A DNA stretch of 64,000 nucleotides, taken from contig CALNVZ010003426.1 of the NCBI GenBank assembly GCA_940671915.1, positions 7,467,832-7,531,831 on the forward strand. The letters run 5' to 3'. Positions 10,363-20,540 of this stretch are shown here, piece by piece. This stretch comes from Paracentrotus lividus (taxonomy: Eukaryota; Echinodermata; Echinoidea; Camarodonta; Echinidae). Positions within the stretch are counted from its first letter, which is position 1. The number at the start of each line of letters is the position of its first letter. Both the position numbers and the translations under genes were made by a program. The notes beneath the pieces are model-generated. The model was not told the DNA's origin and made no database searches. It was given only the letters and a program-made list of their open reading frames with translations.

Positions 10363-11900
10363 TGTGTCCCCGGGAAGGGGGATCCTGAGATCGAAAGGAC
10401 CCGTTCATGAAATTGGAATTGGCGCAATGACAACATACAGACTGAGCAACATGATGTTGCTGGAGCAAAATCAAATGGTGTATGACTGGGCATATTTAGT
10501 TCAATTACTCTGCGAACTAATTTTTTATATGTTTAACGTGCTGTCTTTCGACTGTCTAAAAATCATCTCAACGCACTATATTCATTACACTTTCCCGTTA
10601 CCAGGGAACGGCGTCCTTTCAGACACGTGACGTAACGATAAAGGATGAGCTTTCGCGGATACATTGGTCCTGCTTTGTTCATTTGTTGATCAAGTGGTTT
10701 GTCGAGTAAAAACACACACATGCGTCCTGTTAAACAATTAAAACCAAAAAATGACACATTAGCACCCGATCTAAGCAAATAACATCTACCAACGTAACGA
10801 ACTGTGTCCAAACAGAAGTATGATTACGGGTGTGTCTGTCGATCCTGTAAATGGCGAGGTTGGTTTCGTCTCGTACATTTTTTTTTTCTTCTTCAAAGGG
10901 CTAATAGTTTTGTTAAAATATTGTTCACAATATATTAATAACATCTTCATTTCTCTCTCTCTTCCTCTCTTTTTTTTCCAAATATTTTAAAGGAGGGAGA
11001 TGAGTAGCAGTAAATGGGATTCACAGCTTTGTTTGATTTCATCCGTACTTTCACTGATCTCTTTTTTGATACATAGTAGGCAAACTTATAATGAAAATAT
11101 ATAATTTCATTTAGTTATAAATCATAATGCAATACAATAATAAATCAGTTTGATTATTGTAGCTTATTATGTTAATTGCTCAAATATTACACATTTCCAG
11201 GTAAAATCTTGTGTAAGTTTATGCATGGACTTATAAGTCCATGTTATAAGTCCATGGTTTATGTAATCGATATGTTTATTTCATTTCAAAATACGGATAG
11301 ATTTTTTTTTTTAATTATTTCTTTGTATTTGAGTAAAATTATTTTACGATTTGTGCGATATTAGATACTTTGTTATCGTTTTGGAGCTCATAATCATATA
11401 AACTATCGCTACTTTCCTATTAAACAACTGTTGTTCTTCGAAATAATATTAATAAAAACATCAACAAAACACAGGTGCGCAATGGGTAAGAGTGCCTTCC
11501 ATTCGCTGAAAATCTTTGTTTACCTTTCACTAAACAAATCTGAATCAAATAAATAGAAAAGCTAACGCAGGGGGTGAAAAGTCACAAAAGGTGTTTAATT
11601 AAGACGTTAAGACCTGTCCGTGTAAAAACACACAGTAACAGCTAACAAAAGAGAGACGAATATCGAGAGAAAGATCATTTGCTAATAAGAAGACAATCCG
11701 AAAGTCGCTACTGCGTGTGTTCTTTAATACACAACTCGTATATAACAAAACGACGTTAAAGTAGAGTAGAAAGATGACACAAAACTTCTTTCTTGGAGAA
11801 TTTCAAATTTCATTGATTAGGTGATCAGACAAATTGCTATTGTTATAATGTGATATTGCTATCTTTGGCGCTGCAGAGCGGAACAGGGCTGTAAAAACTG
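10363..11900. other. Intergenic region upstream of the inferred gene start
   Basis: No gene is called. It contains a 20-bp perfect palindrome at 11224-11243 (CATGGACTTATAAGTCCATG) with its half site repeated once more just after it. The rest is ordinary AT-rich sequence. Confidence 0.4.
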
Positions 11901-11901
11901 C

Positions 11902-11908
11902 TATAAAA
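11902..11908 (+). promoter_or_regulatory. Candidate TATA box for the 650-codon gene
   Basis: TATAAAA in the context GCTATAAAAAGT, about 270 bp before a consensus splice donor (12178). If used, transcription would start near 11930-11940. TATAAAA is common in AT-rich DNA, so this rests mainly on the donor and acceptor pair downstream. Confidence 0.25.
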
Positions 11909-11931
11909 AGTAAACAGATTCCAACGAAATG

Positions 11932-12177
11932 GCGAAGCTGGATGTCATTTTTTAAAGATGGAGATCAGAAAAAAATAATGATTTATTTATAGTGTATTAC
12001 CTTCACGTTAACGTTTACATATTCTTAAAAAGAGAATAAAATTTGTATCGAAATGATGATGTGCCGACTGGATTCAAAGCCCTTGATTTGCTTGGAAACA
12101 CGTAAATTTACTCCGAGGATGACGAACATTTTACATGGGATGGAAAAATAAGTTTCATATGTAAAGTCACATTTCAG
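11932..12177 (+). other. Inferred non-coding first exon
   Basis: Ends in TTTCAG followed by GTAAGTCC, a very good donor. Splicing to the acceptor at 13610 would remove an intron of about 1.43 kb. An ATGGCG near its start opens only an eight-codon frame, so the exon would be 5' UTR. The left end is a guess from the TATA position. Confidence 0.25.
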
Positions 12178-13279
12178 GTAAGTCCACTTCGAAGGTTTTT
12201 CCTTCTTTTTTTTTTCCTTTTTTTTTCTTTTATATATTTATTTATTTTTTACACCTCAATTCAAAACCCATTTTATGTAAGAACAAAATTGATTATTTTT
12301 TAATAACAGACCTGAAATATGCAATTGCTGGGTGTTGATAGACATCATTTTTTTAAAATATAATCAAATAATTAATCTCTTGAATGATTATGTTACGAAG
12401 GAAATTACTGAAAATAATAATGGCATCCATTGATTAGACTATGAGACACACAGTTTTGATTTTTTTTTTCTGATAGAGGAAATGAGTTAAATCATTAATA
12501 TGCTTGAAGAAAATCAAACAATCAATAGCTGGACTTAATTAATTGTGTCCATTTTTTGTTCCATTAAAAGTATTTATAGACAATTATGATCCATTCTTTT
12601 TATAAAAAAAGAAAATGATACCAAGGTTTTAAAATCATAAAAATCTTTTAAAATAAATCAAGTTTCAAACAATATTTAAGTGAAAGGTCTGCCAATAGTA
12701 TTATAAACTAAGCACTTTCTTAAATAATCAAAATGACATAGTCATCGGTGTGATTAAAATTGGCTGCACAAATTTCATGATGTACATTGAAGAAATGAAG
12801 GTAAAGAAAATAAACCTAATAATATGAAAGGGTAAAGTGAATACGAAATGGGAACCTTCAAGTTGGGAAAATATTGAGGGAGAGGGGGATTATGAAATGG
12901 GCTTGGCCTCAAGAGGAAGGGGAGATTGAAAATGATTTGAAAATAAAAATAGTAGAAAGGGAATTAGAAGAGAGGGAATACAGGACAGTTTACAGGGGTT
13001 GGAATAATGGAATACGAATTTTGCCAATAAGAGGGCTTAACCTTGCAAGGATGTTATCAACAATTCCGTCTGATAAATTGCATAATATCGATATCCCTTG
13101 GAAGAATAAAATTAAAAGCTACAATATTTTTCATTATTTAATTCAACTTTTCATAATGAATACGTAAGCATTACTTTCCCTTTAAGAATTCTTATTTTGG
13201 TTTATTTATAATAACCTTTTCATGATCTGCTCTCGTCCTTTTTATGCCTTGATGATATAATTTGAGTTTATCAGCGGCG

Positions 13280-13536
13280 TTATGCGACGGTCACAACTCG
13301 CCGTACCTTCGACGTGCAACTCCATACGATGGATTCCGTAGAAAATTCGTGCAGCGGAGGTACCTGGCAGGTACAATGCATGTACGACGTTCAGGATGTT
13401 TTTACAATACCCTTACTACAGAAACGCAGGAATCGCAGAAGTTGACCCAGGACCTGTGCGTGCATTGTACATGCAACGCAGGCTACGTTGATGGCACGTG
13501 CCCCGTAGCCTACGACGAGTTGTAACCGCCGCATTA
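13280..13536 (+). mobile_element. GC-rich TIR element, copy 1
   Basis: Ends are TATGCGACGGTCACAACTCG on the left and ACGAGTTGTAACCGCCGCAT on the right, inverted copies of TATGCGGCGGT(C/T)ACAACTCG. The interior carries GGTACAATGCATGTACG and GTGCATTGTACATGCAACGC strings. Copy 2 lies inverted at 24094-24350. The element is more GC-rich than its host DNA. The 87-codon frame across it is not preserved in copy 2. Confidence 0.75.
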
Positions 13537-13590
13537 GATGATGTAAACAGATTTTGTTGTAATTCTATATACAGTTGATGCAATTTGTTT

Positions 13591-13610
13591 TGTTTATGTT
13601 TCTTTCACAG
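13591..13610 (+). other. Splice acceptor upstream of the 650-codon ORF
   Basis: TGTTTATGTTTCTTTCACAG is a pyrimidine-rich tract ending in CAG. An in-frame TGA follows at 13616, so the exon opens with 5' UTR and the coding frame must start after it. Confidence 0.5.
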
Positions 13611-13681
13611 ATAACTGAAACGTAAAATCCAACAAATACAAGGAATCACCAGAAGCCCGTCCTGTTTCCCGTGCCTCCCCT

Positions 13682-15634
13682 ATGCGAATTTCGTTAATAA
13701 AGTGCAGACATGCCAACATGAAGAGGAGCAACGAAGACACGCGTTCTCGGCAGATCTTCTTCACTGCTCGCATCAAGAACAAACGCGAGGACACTAAACT
13801 CAAATACGAAGTAAAACAGATCGAGCGCGAGTTCGGGCACACGATATTCTCCATCCACAAAGACATTCGCGATCTCAAAGCCGAGCTGAAGATCACGAAA
13901 CGAAGCAGTGGTCATAGTTCGGAAGGCTGGTTTCCGGGAAGTGACGACCATACCCTCTCGATGCCGAACGATAGATTGCGATCTACGACGAGTGCCGGTC
14001 GTCGAAAGAATGCCCTTGAACATATTCGGCATCAGAAGCGAGTGTCCTCGGCTCCAGTATCGGGTAATTTCCGGGATAAAAAGGCGGATAAGGGGCCGAC
14101 GGAAATCCCCGAAGACCATGACCAGGAGATTGACCAACGCGCATTGAACTCAAAAAGTGGGGACAAACAGACCACGAAGGGGAAAGCAATGGTAACACAA
14201 AAACACGGAATGAGAACTTCGGCAACAAAAATTGTGCCAGCTGAACGGGAGCCAAGGCCAAAGATACAGAACGAAGGTTTTGAGGACGATGTTAATGTCG
14301 CCAAAGAAATGGAGCCCACCGGAAATGATCAAAGAGCCTTGAATAATCAAATGGTAAAAAAGAACAGCTATCTAACTCCTATCGTAACGTTAAAATCGGA
14401 TGGTCAAGATCAGATTAAATTGGATTCGAAAAATGATGAGCTTTTAAAGCCGGGATGCGATGATGCATTCGAGCGCCCTTTATCACCGGCCATGACAAAG
14501 GCCGTAAGGGACCGTTGGTTGAAGCCGTCTTTGAAAACGAAAACGAATGATAAGGATAATCACGATAATGTTGTGGAAAAACCTAAGAAGACCGTTCGAA
14601 TATCTTCCCACACATCGCATTATCAAGAGAATAATACAAGTGACGTGAATTTGCCAACAAGTGAAAGAACTGTGAAGACATTACCCCCAAAGAAATTCAT
14701 GAAAACTGCATTCATGACACAGTCCTCTTCGCCTTCAGCTGATCCGCACCCCACAACTAATCTGTGGACCAGTCTCAGCAGTAAAGTGACGGGGAATCCG
14801 AATGAGGAGTTAGCCAAGAAATCTGTCAACGTCATTCCTGATGTTCGGAAAAAGGTAATGTCCGTGGAGGAAAAGAAAATGAAAAGAAAACGAGACAATT
14901 TGCTGGCTAGCTCCGTGTCTGCTCTTCTGGCTGGGAAAACATTGCGGAGAAATAATGCAGATGGAATCAGTGAAAGTGGGAAAGGTGAAGATGAAGAAGG
15001 TAAGCGCATCATACCTGGTGCGGGGAATGAGCCATCCCCTTCTCCAAATCCTCGAAGACGATTTAGTTTTGGCTCAATCGCTATGCTCGCAGTGAATCAA
15101 CACCGAGCATTCCCAGTAGAAAAGAAAGCAACTTTAGGTAGCCGACTGAGGCTGAAAACACCCGCTGAAAATTCTCACGAAAGAAACATCGATATCAGAA
15201 AAAGCGTTTTGGTCGACGATTCAGATTCAGACGACGATCACAAGAGCAACTACACCGCACCTGCCAAACCTGCAATCGATCTCAAAAATGTGAAATCGAA
15301 GGTATCGAACCAGTGGAACCAAGACGCTGCGTTGGAGAAACCACCTACTTTAGCAGACGACACTTTTCAGTTGCAGCGTTCGCTGGCGGCCGCGCACATA
15401 TCGCGAGGGCGCGATCTACGCAATATGCAAGACGAAAACGTAGTCGATCCGATGAAGGTTATTGATCAGGATCGTCAATCGGCGCTCATGATGAAATTCA
15501 AAGCGTTTAATCAACTTTTATCAGGAGGAAATACTAAAAAGGAGAACAGAAGGAAGAGCGTCATGGACGCCATCCATGCCGGAACGGATGGAAAACAGAT
15601 TTTGAAACTGATGCGATTAGCCAATCAAAATTAA
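13682..15634 (+). CDS. Uncharacterised 650-residue basic, mostly disordered protein
   Basis: An uninterrupted plus-strand frame of 650 codons, far longer than anything expected by chance here and in locally higher GC. I do not recognise the family. The N-terminal part (about residues 25-75, KLKYEVKQIEREF to LKAELKITK) has hydrophobic spacing compatible with a coiled coil. The middle is rich in Lys, Arg, Asn, Asp, Ser and Thr and looks disordered. There is a basophilic-kinase-like RRRFSFGS near 457-465 and an acidic DDSDSDDD patch near 510-520 that looks like a CK2 substrate. The C-terminal 100 residues (QLQRSLAAAHISRGRDLRNM onwards) look helical. No signal peptide or membrane segment is evident. 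The in-frame stop at 13616 bounds the start. ATG 13682 has a weak context (C at -3), while ATG 13718 (AACATGA) is better and would give 638 residues. The single-exon coding region may follow a non-coding exon. A nuclear, chromatin or cytoskeletal role would be speculation. Confidence 0.8.
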   Translation: MRISLIKCRHANMKRSNEDTRSRQIFFTARIKNKREDTKLKYEVKQIEREFGHTIFSIHKDIRDLKAELKITKRSSGHSSEGWFPGSDDHTLSMPNDRLRSTTSAGRRKNALEHIRHQKRVSSAPVSGNFRDKKADKGPTEIPEDHDQEIDQRALNSKSGDKQTTKGKAMVTQKHGMRTSATKIVPAEREPRPKIQNEGFEDDVNVAKEMEPTGNDQRALNNQMVKKNSYLTPIVTLKSDGQDQIKLDSKNDELLKPGCDDAFERPLSPAMTKAVRDRWLKPSLKTKTNDKDNHDNVVEKPKKTVRISSHTSHYQENNTSDVNLPTSERTVKTLPPKKFMKTAFMTQSSSPSADPHPTTNLWTSLSSKVTGNPNEELAKKSVNVIPDVRKKVMSVEEKKMKRKRDNLLASSVSALLAGKTLRRNNADGISESGKGEDEEGKRIIPGAGNEPSPSPNPRRRFSFGSIAMLAVNQHRAFPVEKKATLGSRLRLKTPAENSHERNIDIRKSVLVDDSDSDDDHKSNYTAPAKPAIDLKNVKSKVSNQWNQDAALEKPPTLADDTFQLQRSLAAAHISRGRDLRNMQDENVVDPMKVIDQDRQSALMMKFKAFNQLLSGGNTKKENRRKSVMDAIHAGTDGKQILKLMRLANQN

Positions 15635-15717
15635 ACATTTATCTTATTATGATCATAATTTTATTTCAAACAGTAAACATACATTTGCATATCTGGATGT
15701 TGAATTTTTAAAATCAT

Positions 15718-15723
15718 ATTAAA
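15718..15723 (+). promoter_or_regulatory. Poly(A) signal of the 650-codon gene
   Basis: ATTAAA, the commonest variant hexamer, 84 bp after the stop codon. It implies a very short 3' UTR. Other hexamers further on cannot be excluded. Confidence 0.45.
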
Positions 15724-15734
15724 CTGGGGCGTAG

Positions 15735-16388
15735 TCATTAAGTGATATTGTGAAATTATACGAGAACATTGATTTATTTAGACCATTAGACATTTTCCAA
15801 TTCTCAAGTATAATTGCATGGTTTTCAGCGTTGAAACGAAAGCGTGATGACTTTTTTGGGGGGAGGAGGTTGTCCTTTGAATATTATGTCAAGATTCTGT
15901 ATACATGTACGCTTTTCGTCATGAAGTTTCAATATCCCCAACTTTTCCGGTTATTTTGCTGCAGCCTTTATTTCTTCGTATTTGAATTATTTTATTTCCT
16001 CGGTTTAAATCACACCACTGGATCCCGACAATCTCAAAATTTGACTCTATACAGCATTTCTTGAAAATGGATTTGCGCTGCTCTCCCCTTGCTCTTTCTG
16101 TTCGTTTTGACTTTGTATAGCTATTATTTTTTTAAAGCCTGTATTCATTGACCAAAGAGCCCCTATGGCTCCCCCCCCCCCCCACCCCCGCATTGTGCCT
16201 GATACTCAGGCTTGTCTTATTGTGTATTCTATCTTAGATCTTTGTATGTGGTAAAATGATTGACAGTTTTGGGTCAAGAAAGGAGTTTAACTGGTGTAAA
16301 ATTTAATTTATTTATTTAATTGATGATTGATTTATATGTATTTATTTTATTATTTTATTATTTTATTCTTTTTATTCTTTTAACCATG
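15735..16388. other. Intergenic region, nothing recognised
   Basis: The 104-codon plus frame at 15750-16064 is hydrophobic and low in complexity, and I do not call it. A C homopolymer lies at about 16171-16183. Confidence 0.45.
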
Positions 16389-16414
16389 ACAATAGCGGTA
16401 CCCTTTTGGTGTCC
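16389..16414. repeat. Fragment of the GGTGC-motif MITE family
   Basis: ACAATAGCGGTACCC then TTTTGGTGTCC repeats the sequence at 192-218 inside the first MITE, with one T fewer. It stops at the TIR of the next element, as if that element had inserted into an older copy. Confidence 0.5.
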
Positions 16415-16965
16415 ACACTGTTAGAAAAAATTAAACAAGTTGTTTAAAATCTTAAACAACTGCGTGTTAACGGGTGAATCGCACAGCGTTGTTTAAAAAT
16501 TAAACAACCTGTAGTTGTTTAACATTTTAACACTCTTGTTGTTTAAAAGTTTAAACAACCTGTTGTTTAATGGTAGTTTGAAATATCAACAGTATTGTTT
16601 AACGCTTCTCTCCAAAAATAAAAACGCTCCAACTTTTGGTTAACGCGGCGGGGTATCGAACTCATGACCTTTCGATTATAAGGCAGACGCTCTATCCACT
16701 GAGCCAACACATCTGTACATATACAAGTTTTATGTGTGAGGGTTAAGTCCTTCGCCATGATTGAAATGTTGCGCCGATTTATCTTCCATATGTAACGACT
16801 GTTTAATATCTAAACTCTAATCTCTAGACAGGTCTTTTTTAAGGCTATAAAACCTCGTTTTTCCAGTTTTAAACAACAATGTTTAAATATTAAACGAGAA
16901 TGTTTAACATTTAAACCAACATTCTTTTTAAACAGCAAAATTTTTAAACCGCGTTCTAACAGTGT
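16415..16965. mobile_element. ACACTGT-type MITE with repeated GTTGTTTAAA motif, copy 1
   Basis: Ends are ACACTGTTAGAA and TTCTAACAGTGT, a perfect 12-bp TIR. TTGTTTAAAAT and its complement recur about a dozen times in both orientations, many joined into AT-rich palindromes. A tRNA-like sequence sits inside (16638-16714), which the second copy (46178-46460) lacks. No transposase frame. Confidence 0.75.
16638..16714 (-). pseudogene. tRNA-like pseudogene or SINE head inside a MITE
   Basis: On the minus strand there is a clear box A (TGGCTCAGTGGATAGAGCG) and box B (AGTTCGATACCCC) at normal tRNA spacing, and an anticodon-loop-like CTTATAA between them, as in tRNA-Ile(UAU). The acceptor and T stems do not pair properly and the anticodon stem is weak, so it should not make a functional tRNA. 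The internal RNA polymerase III promoter elements look intact. Confidence 0.6.
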
Positions 16966-16966
16966 A

Positions 16967-17747
16967 ACTCTATTTTGGAGCATCGGGACAACCCTTATAC
17001 TTGAGGCGTGTTTAATCTTGGTGGGACTGAAGGGGCATTGGCCCTTTAATAAAAAGCATATGGACAACAACAAAAAGAAAAGAAATAGGGGCACAAATAC
17101 TACTATACATGGAGGATAGGGGGATGAATTATTCTTCGAATTTGCCACCGAAAGCTGTTGTTGTAAATGTTTTTTCTTGTTTTTAAGATTCCCAAAATAT
17201 TAATATTTATGCTGACTCGACTGCGAAATAAAGGCAAATTATCTGAGATATTTTAACTGTATGACGATGATTGTCCACGATAATTATGATTATTAAAACT
17301 TGCATGATTTTCAGATTTCTTGTCTTCTCTTTGTTTATTGTAAATATATATATATATATACATATTATTTTTTCCTGAAGATATCCTAATTTTTACACAC
17401 ACAAAAAGATGATCCAATATATACCGTACAAATGTGTATTGAGAAATATTTTTCTTTTACAAATATTTGTTAAAACAATATCACTTTTTAGAATATTGAA
17501 ATATGTTTTACAGAGGAAAGCAAATTGGCAATAGTGTCAGTGAATGCGGAGAGGAGAATTGAAACTAAACGTTACTGCTCGATCAACTCCCAACTATAAG
17601 GTCCCAGATGTCTAATTATTCATCCCATAGGGGTATGTGTTAAAATGAAAACACAAAAAATCATTAAAAAAAATTAACTGTATGGTTATAATGAGGATAT
17701 TCATGCTTTTGTTATAACTACATAGTAATATGTTGATTTTTTTTATA
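16967..17747. other. Intergenic region, nothing recognised
   Basis: AT-rich with a short (TA)n at about 17346-17362. No gene or complete repeat is visible. Confidence 0.45.
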
Positions 17748-19398
17748 TACAGGGCGTCCCGAAAAGAACTATACACTTTTGATATGGCTGCCAAATGAAA
17801 AATATTTGATTTTAGGTAACAAAATTTACATGTAAATGGAAGCTCACTATCCCAACTTTCATATGACACCAAAAAGTCCGAAAAATAAGTCATGCATGAA
17901 TGAGCAGCGTTCACTTTTGTAAAGGGTATGGAAATTAGGGTGCGCAGGAATTGCCCTACCAATTTGTATGAGGAAAGTCATTTGGAGCTTATGGAATTGA
18001 GGATGATATGCAGAATTACTGATCAATTATGATGAGTTGGGGTTTGCTAAGAGAAATTTGTAGAATTGGGGATTATGATTTCATGCATGAGTGAACAGGA
18101 ATATGTATTTCCTATTGTAGCATTGTAGCCTTCCAAGATGTCTTCAGTGGTGTGTTAGTGGTAGTCAGGATGGGGTGCAGAACAAGTGAGATGCAGGGTA
18201 AGATTTTTGATCCCTTTTGATGATCGTTTTCATGATCTTTCGGATTGTCTGAATGTCCCAACATCAGTTGCATTTTTTTTCTTCAACAAACAGGTTGTGC
18301 ATCGAAAGAGGAGGAACACTTTGAGCATTGAACGTACAGACTTTTATTTTAATTTTGGCATTATCAGATTTGTTTTCCTCTTTGTTTTGTTACAGGATGG
18401 ATGAAACAAGTGTAAAATCGAAAAGAACAAAATTCAACTGAAAAAAAGACTGACATGTTAATTTCACAATTTTGTGTTACACTGTACCATATTCCTTTAC
18501 AAAGTCCAAATTGCTAAAATGACTGGATAGTTGGTTGGTTGATCAATTGAGTTGATTGATTTATTGGACATGGTGATTGAATAACTATGAAGATGATGTA
18601 ATACTTGATTATTTGAAACATTTTGAGACTGGTACACTGTTGATTAAATGATTGCTAGCTGGGTGTTGATTGTCTAATTTATGTGACTGCTTGATTGATA
18701 GATTGATAGATTGTCATCAACCATCCCAATTTGGGTAAATGTGAGTAGACCGGGATGCAGGAAGGTTGTCAGAATATTTGGAGTAGAAACCAATGAATAT
18801 GAATGTTCAAAAACACACCCATGCAAAAAGAGAGAGAAGATAGAGAGACAGGGAGAGAGACAGGGAGAGAAAGAAAGAAGAGAGAGGGATGAAGACAAAG
18901 AGTGAGAGAGAGGAGAGAGAGAGAGAGAGAGAAAGAAAGAGGAAGGGAGAGAAAAAGAAGAAGAGAGAGAGAGATTAAACACACCACTGAAGGACCTCAC
19001 TAAATATACCTTGAAAGTTACAATGCAACAATAGGAAATACATATTCCTGTTCACTCATGCATGAAATTGTAATCCCCAATTCCACAAATTTCACTTAGC
19101 AAACCCCAACTCATCATAATTGATCAGTAATTCTGCATATCATCCTCAATTCCATAAGCTTCAAATGATTTTCCTCATACAACTTGGTAGGGCAATTCCT
19201 GCGCACCCTAATTTCCATACCCTTTACAAAAGTGAACGCTGCTCATTCATGGCCATGACTTATTTTCGGACTTTTTGGTGTCATATGAAAGTTGGGATAA
19301 TGAGCTTTCAAAACATGTAAATTTCATTACCTAAAATGAAATATTTTTCATTTGGCAGCCATTTCAAAAGTGTATAGTTCTTTTCGGGACGCCCTGTA
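17748..19398. mobile_element. Long foldback element, TACAGGGCGTCCC ends
   Basis: TACAGGGCGTCCCGAAAAG at the left is mirrored by CTTTTCGGGACGCCCTGTA at the right, and homology continues inward for nearly 400 bp per arm (about 17748-18141 and 19005-19398). The central 860 bp is unpaired and includes GA-rich simple sequence. TA flanks and TACAGGG ends suggest a Tc1/mariner-like non-autonomous element. Frames in the two arms mirror each other and are not genes. At about 1.65 kb it is long for a MITE. Confidence 0.75.
18825..18975. repeat. (GA)n-rich purine tract
   Basis: AGAGAG runs with GGGA and GAAA interruptions, inside the centre of the foldback element. Confidence 0.85.
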
Positions 19399-19737
19399 TA
19401 GCGCCCTTCCACAGGGTTATCTTTATTGGATAGAAAGTAGAACACATAAAAACAATATATATACATCAACAATATTGATCAATGAGAATGAACCAATACA
19501 ACAAGATCAAACAATGTCGAAATATGTCAGTATAATAAATATAGCTAATAGAGTAGATTATTATTGTCACAATACATTTAAATTAAACCAAACCACAAAA
19601 AAAATATTTGCAATCAACTGTCATGCATTCCAATGGCAAAGTGCAAAAAGCACACACCGGTTGTTACCCATTTTGTATAACAAATAACATGATTGTGCCA
19701 GCATTCTGCACTCAGGCCACTGAACTTCAATCACCCA
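19399..19737. other. Intergenic spacer
   Basis: AT-rich. No feature seen between two elements. Confidence 0.45.
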
Positions 19738-20091
19738 TTAAAGGGAAGCTCTGGACCCAAAATAAGATGCTTTTATAAAAAGCAGAAAAATTAGAAAAAC
19801 AGATTTAAACAAAATCAATTTTGTGTGCATCGTAAAGATATTCATAACTTTCTTATTATTAGTCCGATATTCTTTAAACTTTTTTATTCTGTTTTTCTAA
19901 TTTTCCGCTTTTTATAAAAGCAACTTATTTTGGGTCCAGGGGGGCATTTCATCAAAGGACTTGTCGGGTATTTTATCCGACAATTTTGCTCTCAGCCAGT
20001 CAGATGCAAGCATTTCAGTAGCTTATAACAGTTAGTCGGATAAAACGTCCGACAAGTCCTTTGATGAAATGCCCCCTGAGCTTCCCTTTAA
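19738..20091. mobile_element. TTAA-flanked AAAGG element, interrupted by another
   Basis: TTAAAGGGAAGCTCTGGACC at the left mirrors the right arm (about 19879-19938 plus the terminal GAGCTTCCCTTTAA at 20078-20091). The right arm is split by a hairpin element at 19938-20078. Without it the arms pair for about 65 bp. TTAA ends followed by AAAGG recall the T2/Kolobok type known from Xenopus; no transposase is present to prove it. Confidence 0.7.
19938..20078. mobile_element. GGGGCATTTCATC hairpin element, copy 1 (nested)
   Basis: The ends GGGGGCATTTCATCAAAGGA and its inverse form a TIR of about 28 bp including GGACTTGTCGG. GTCGGATAAAA motifs follow on both sides. It lies within one arm of the 19738-20091 element and is therefore the younger insertion. 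Confidence 0.75.
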
Positions 20092-20128
20092 CAACTTGCT
20101 GGGCGTCACAAAAGACGGTATATAACTG

Positions 20129-20268
20129 GAGGGCGTTTCATGAAAGGACTTGTCGGACGTTTTATTAGACAAACTGTTATAAGCTACTGAAATGCTTGCA
20201 TCTGATTGGCTGAGAGCAAATTTGTCGGATAAAATGTCCGACAAGTCCTTTGATGAAATGCACCCCTG
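20129..20268. mobile_element. GGGGCATTTCATC hairpin element, copy 2
   Basis: Same TIR (GGGCGTTTCATGAAAGGACT on the left, GTCCTTTGATGAAATGCACC on the right) and the same core, with a CTGTTATAAGCTACTGAAAT string in the opposite orientation to copy 1. It lies 50 bp downstream of copy 1. Confidence 0.75.
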
Positions 20269-20273
20269 GACCC

Positions 20274-20540
20274 TGTTGCATAAAACTTCTAACCGGAGTT
20301 TTTTCCGGTTAAAATCTGAAAACTCCGGTTAAAGTTCGAAAACTCCGGTTACAATATTTTTCTAGATTTTTTTCTGTTTTTTCCATTGCATAAAAACATA
20401 CCAGAGTTTTCAAAAGTATTAATGCAATAACTTTTTTGGGAGTTTTAAAACTCAGGTTGAATAACCTCAGAAATAGGTCTACATAACCTGAGTTTTTTAA
20501 CCCAAGAAAACTCGGGTTAGAAAAAAAGTTTTATGCAACA
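20274..20540. mobile_element. TGTTGCATAAAACTT element with AACCGGAGTTTT motif
   Basis: A perfect 15-bp TIR (TGTTGCATAAAACTT and inverse). Inside, AACTCCGGTTA or AACCTGAGTTTT motifs recur in both orientations, at about 20290, 20320, 20340, 20452, 20485 and 20508. It directly abuts the previous element. Non-autonomous. Confidence 0.7.

Larger units (their letters stand above)
12178..13610 (+). other. Inferred 5' UTR intron
   Basis: Bounded by GTAAGT and a pyrimidine-rich TTTATGTTTCTTTCACAG. It is AT-rich and contains the transposon copy at 13280-13536. It is contingent on both splice sites being used by one transcript. Confidence 0.3.

Noticed and set aside
14623..15012. 129-codon minus-strand frame
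   Set aside because: Shadow of the 650-codon plus-strand gene.
17612..17962. 116-codon minus frame, mirrored at 19120-19320 and 19352-19687
   Set aside because: It lies in the arms of the 17748-19398 foldback and has no domain; a by-product of repeat sequence.
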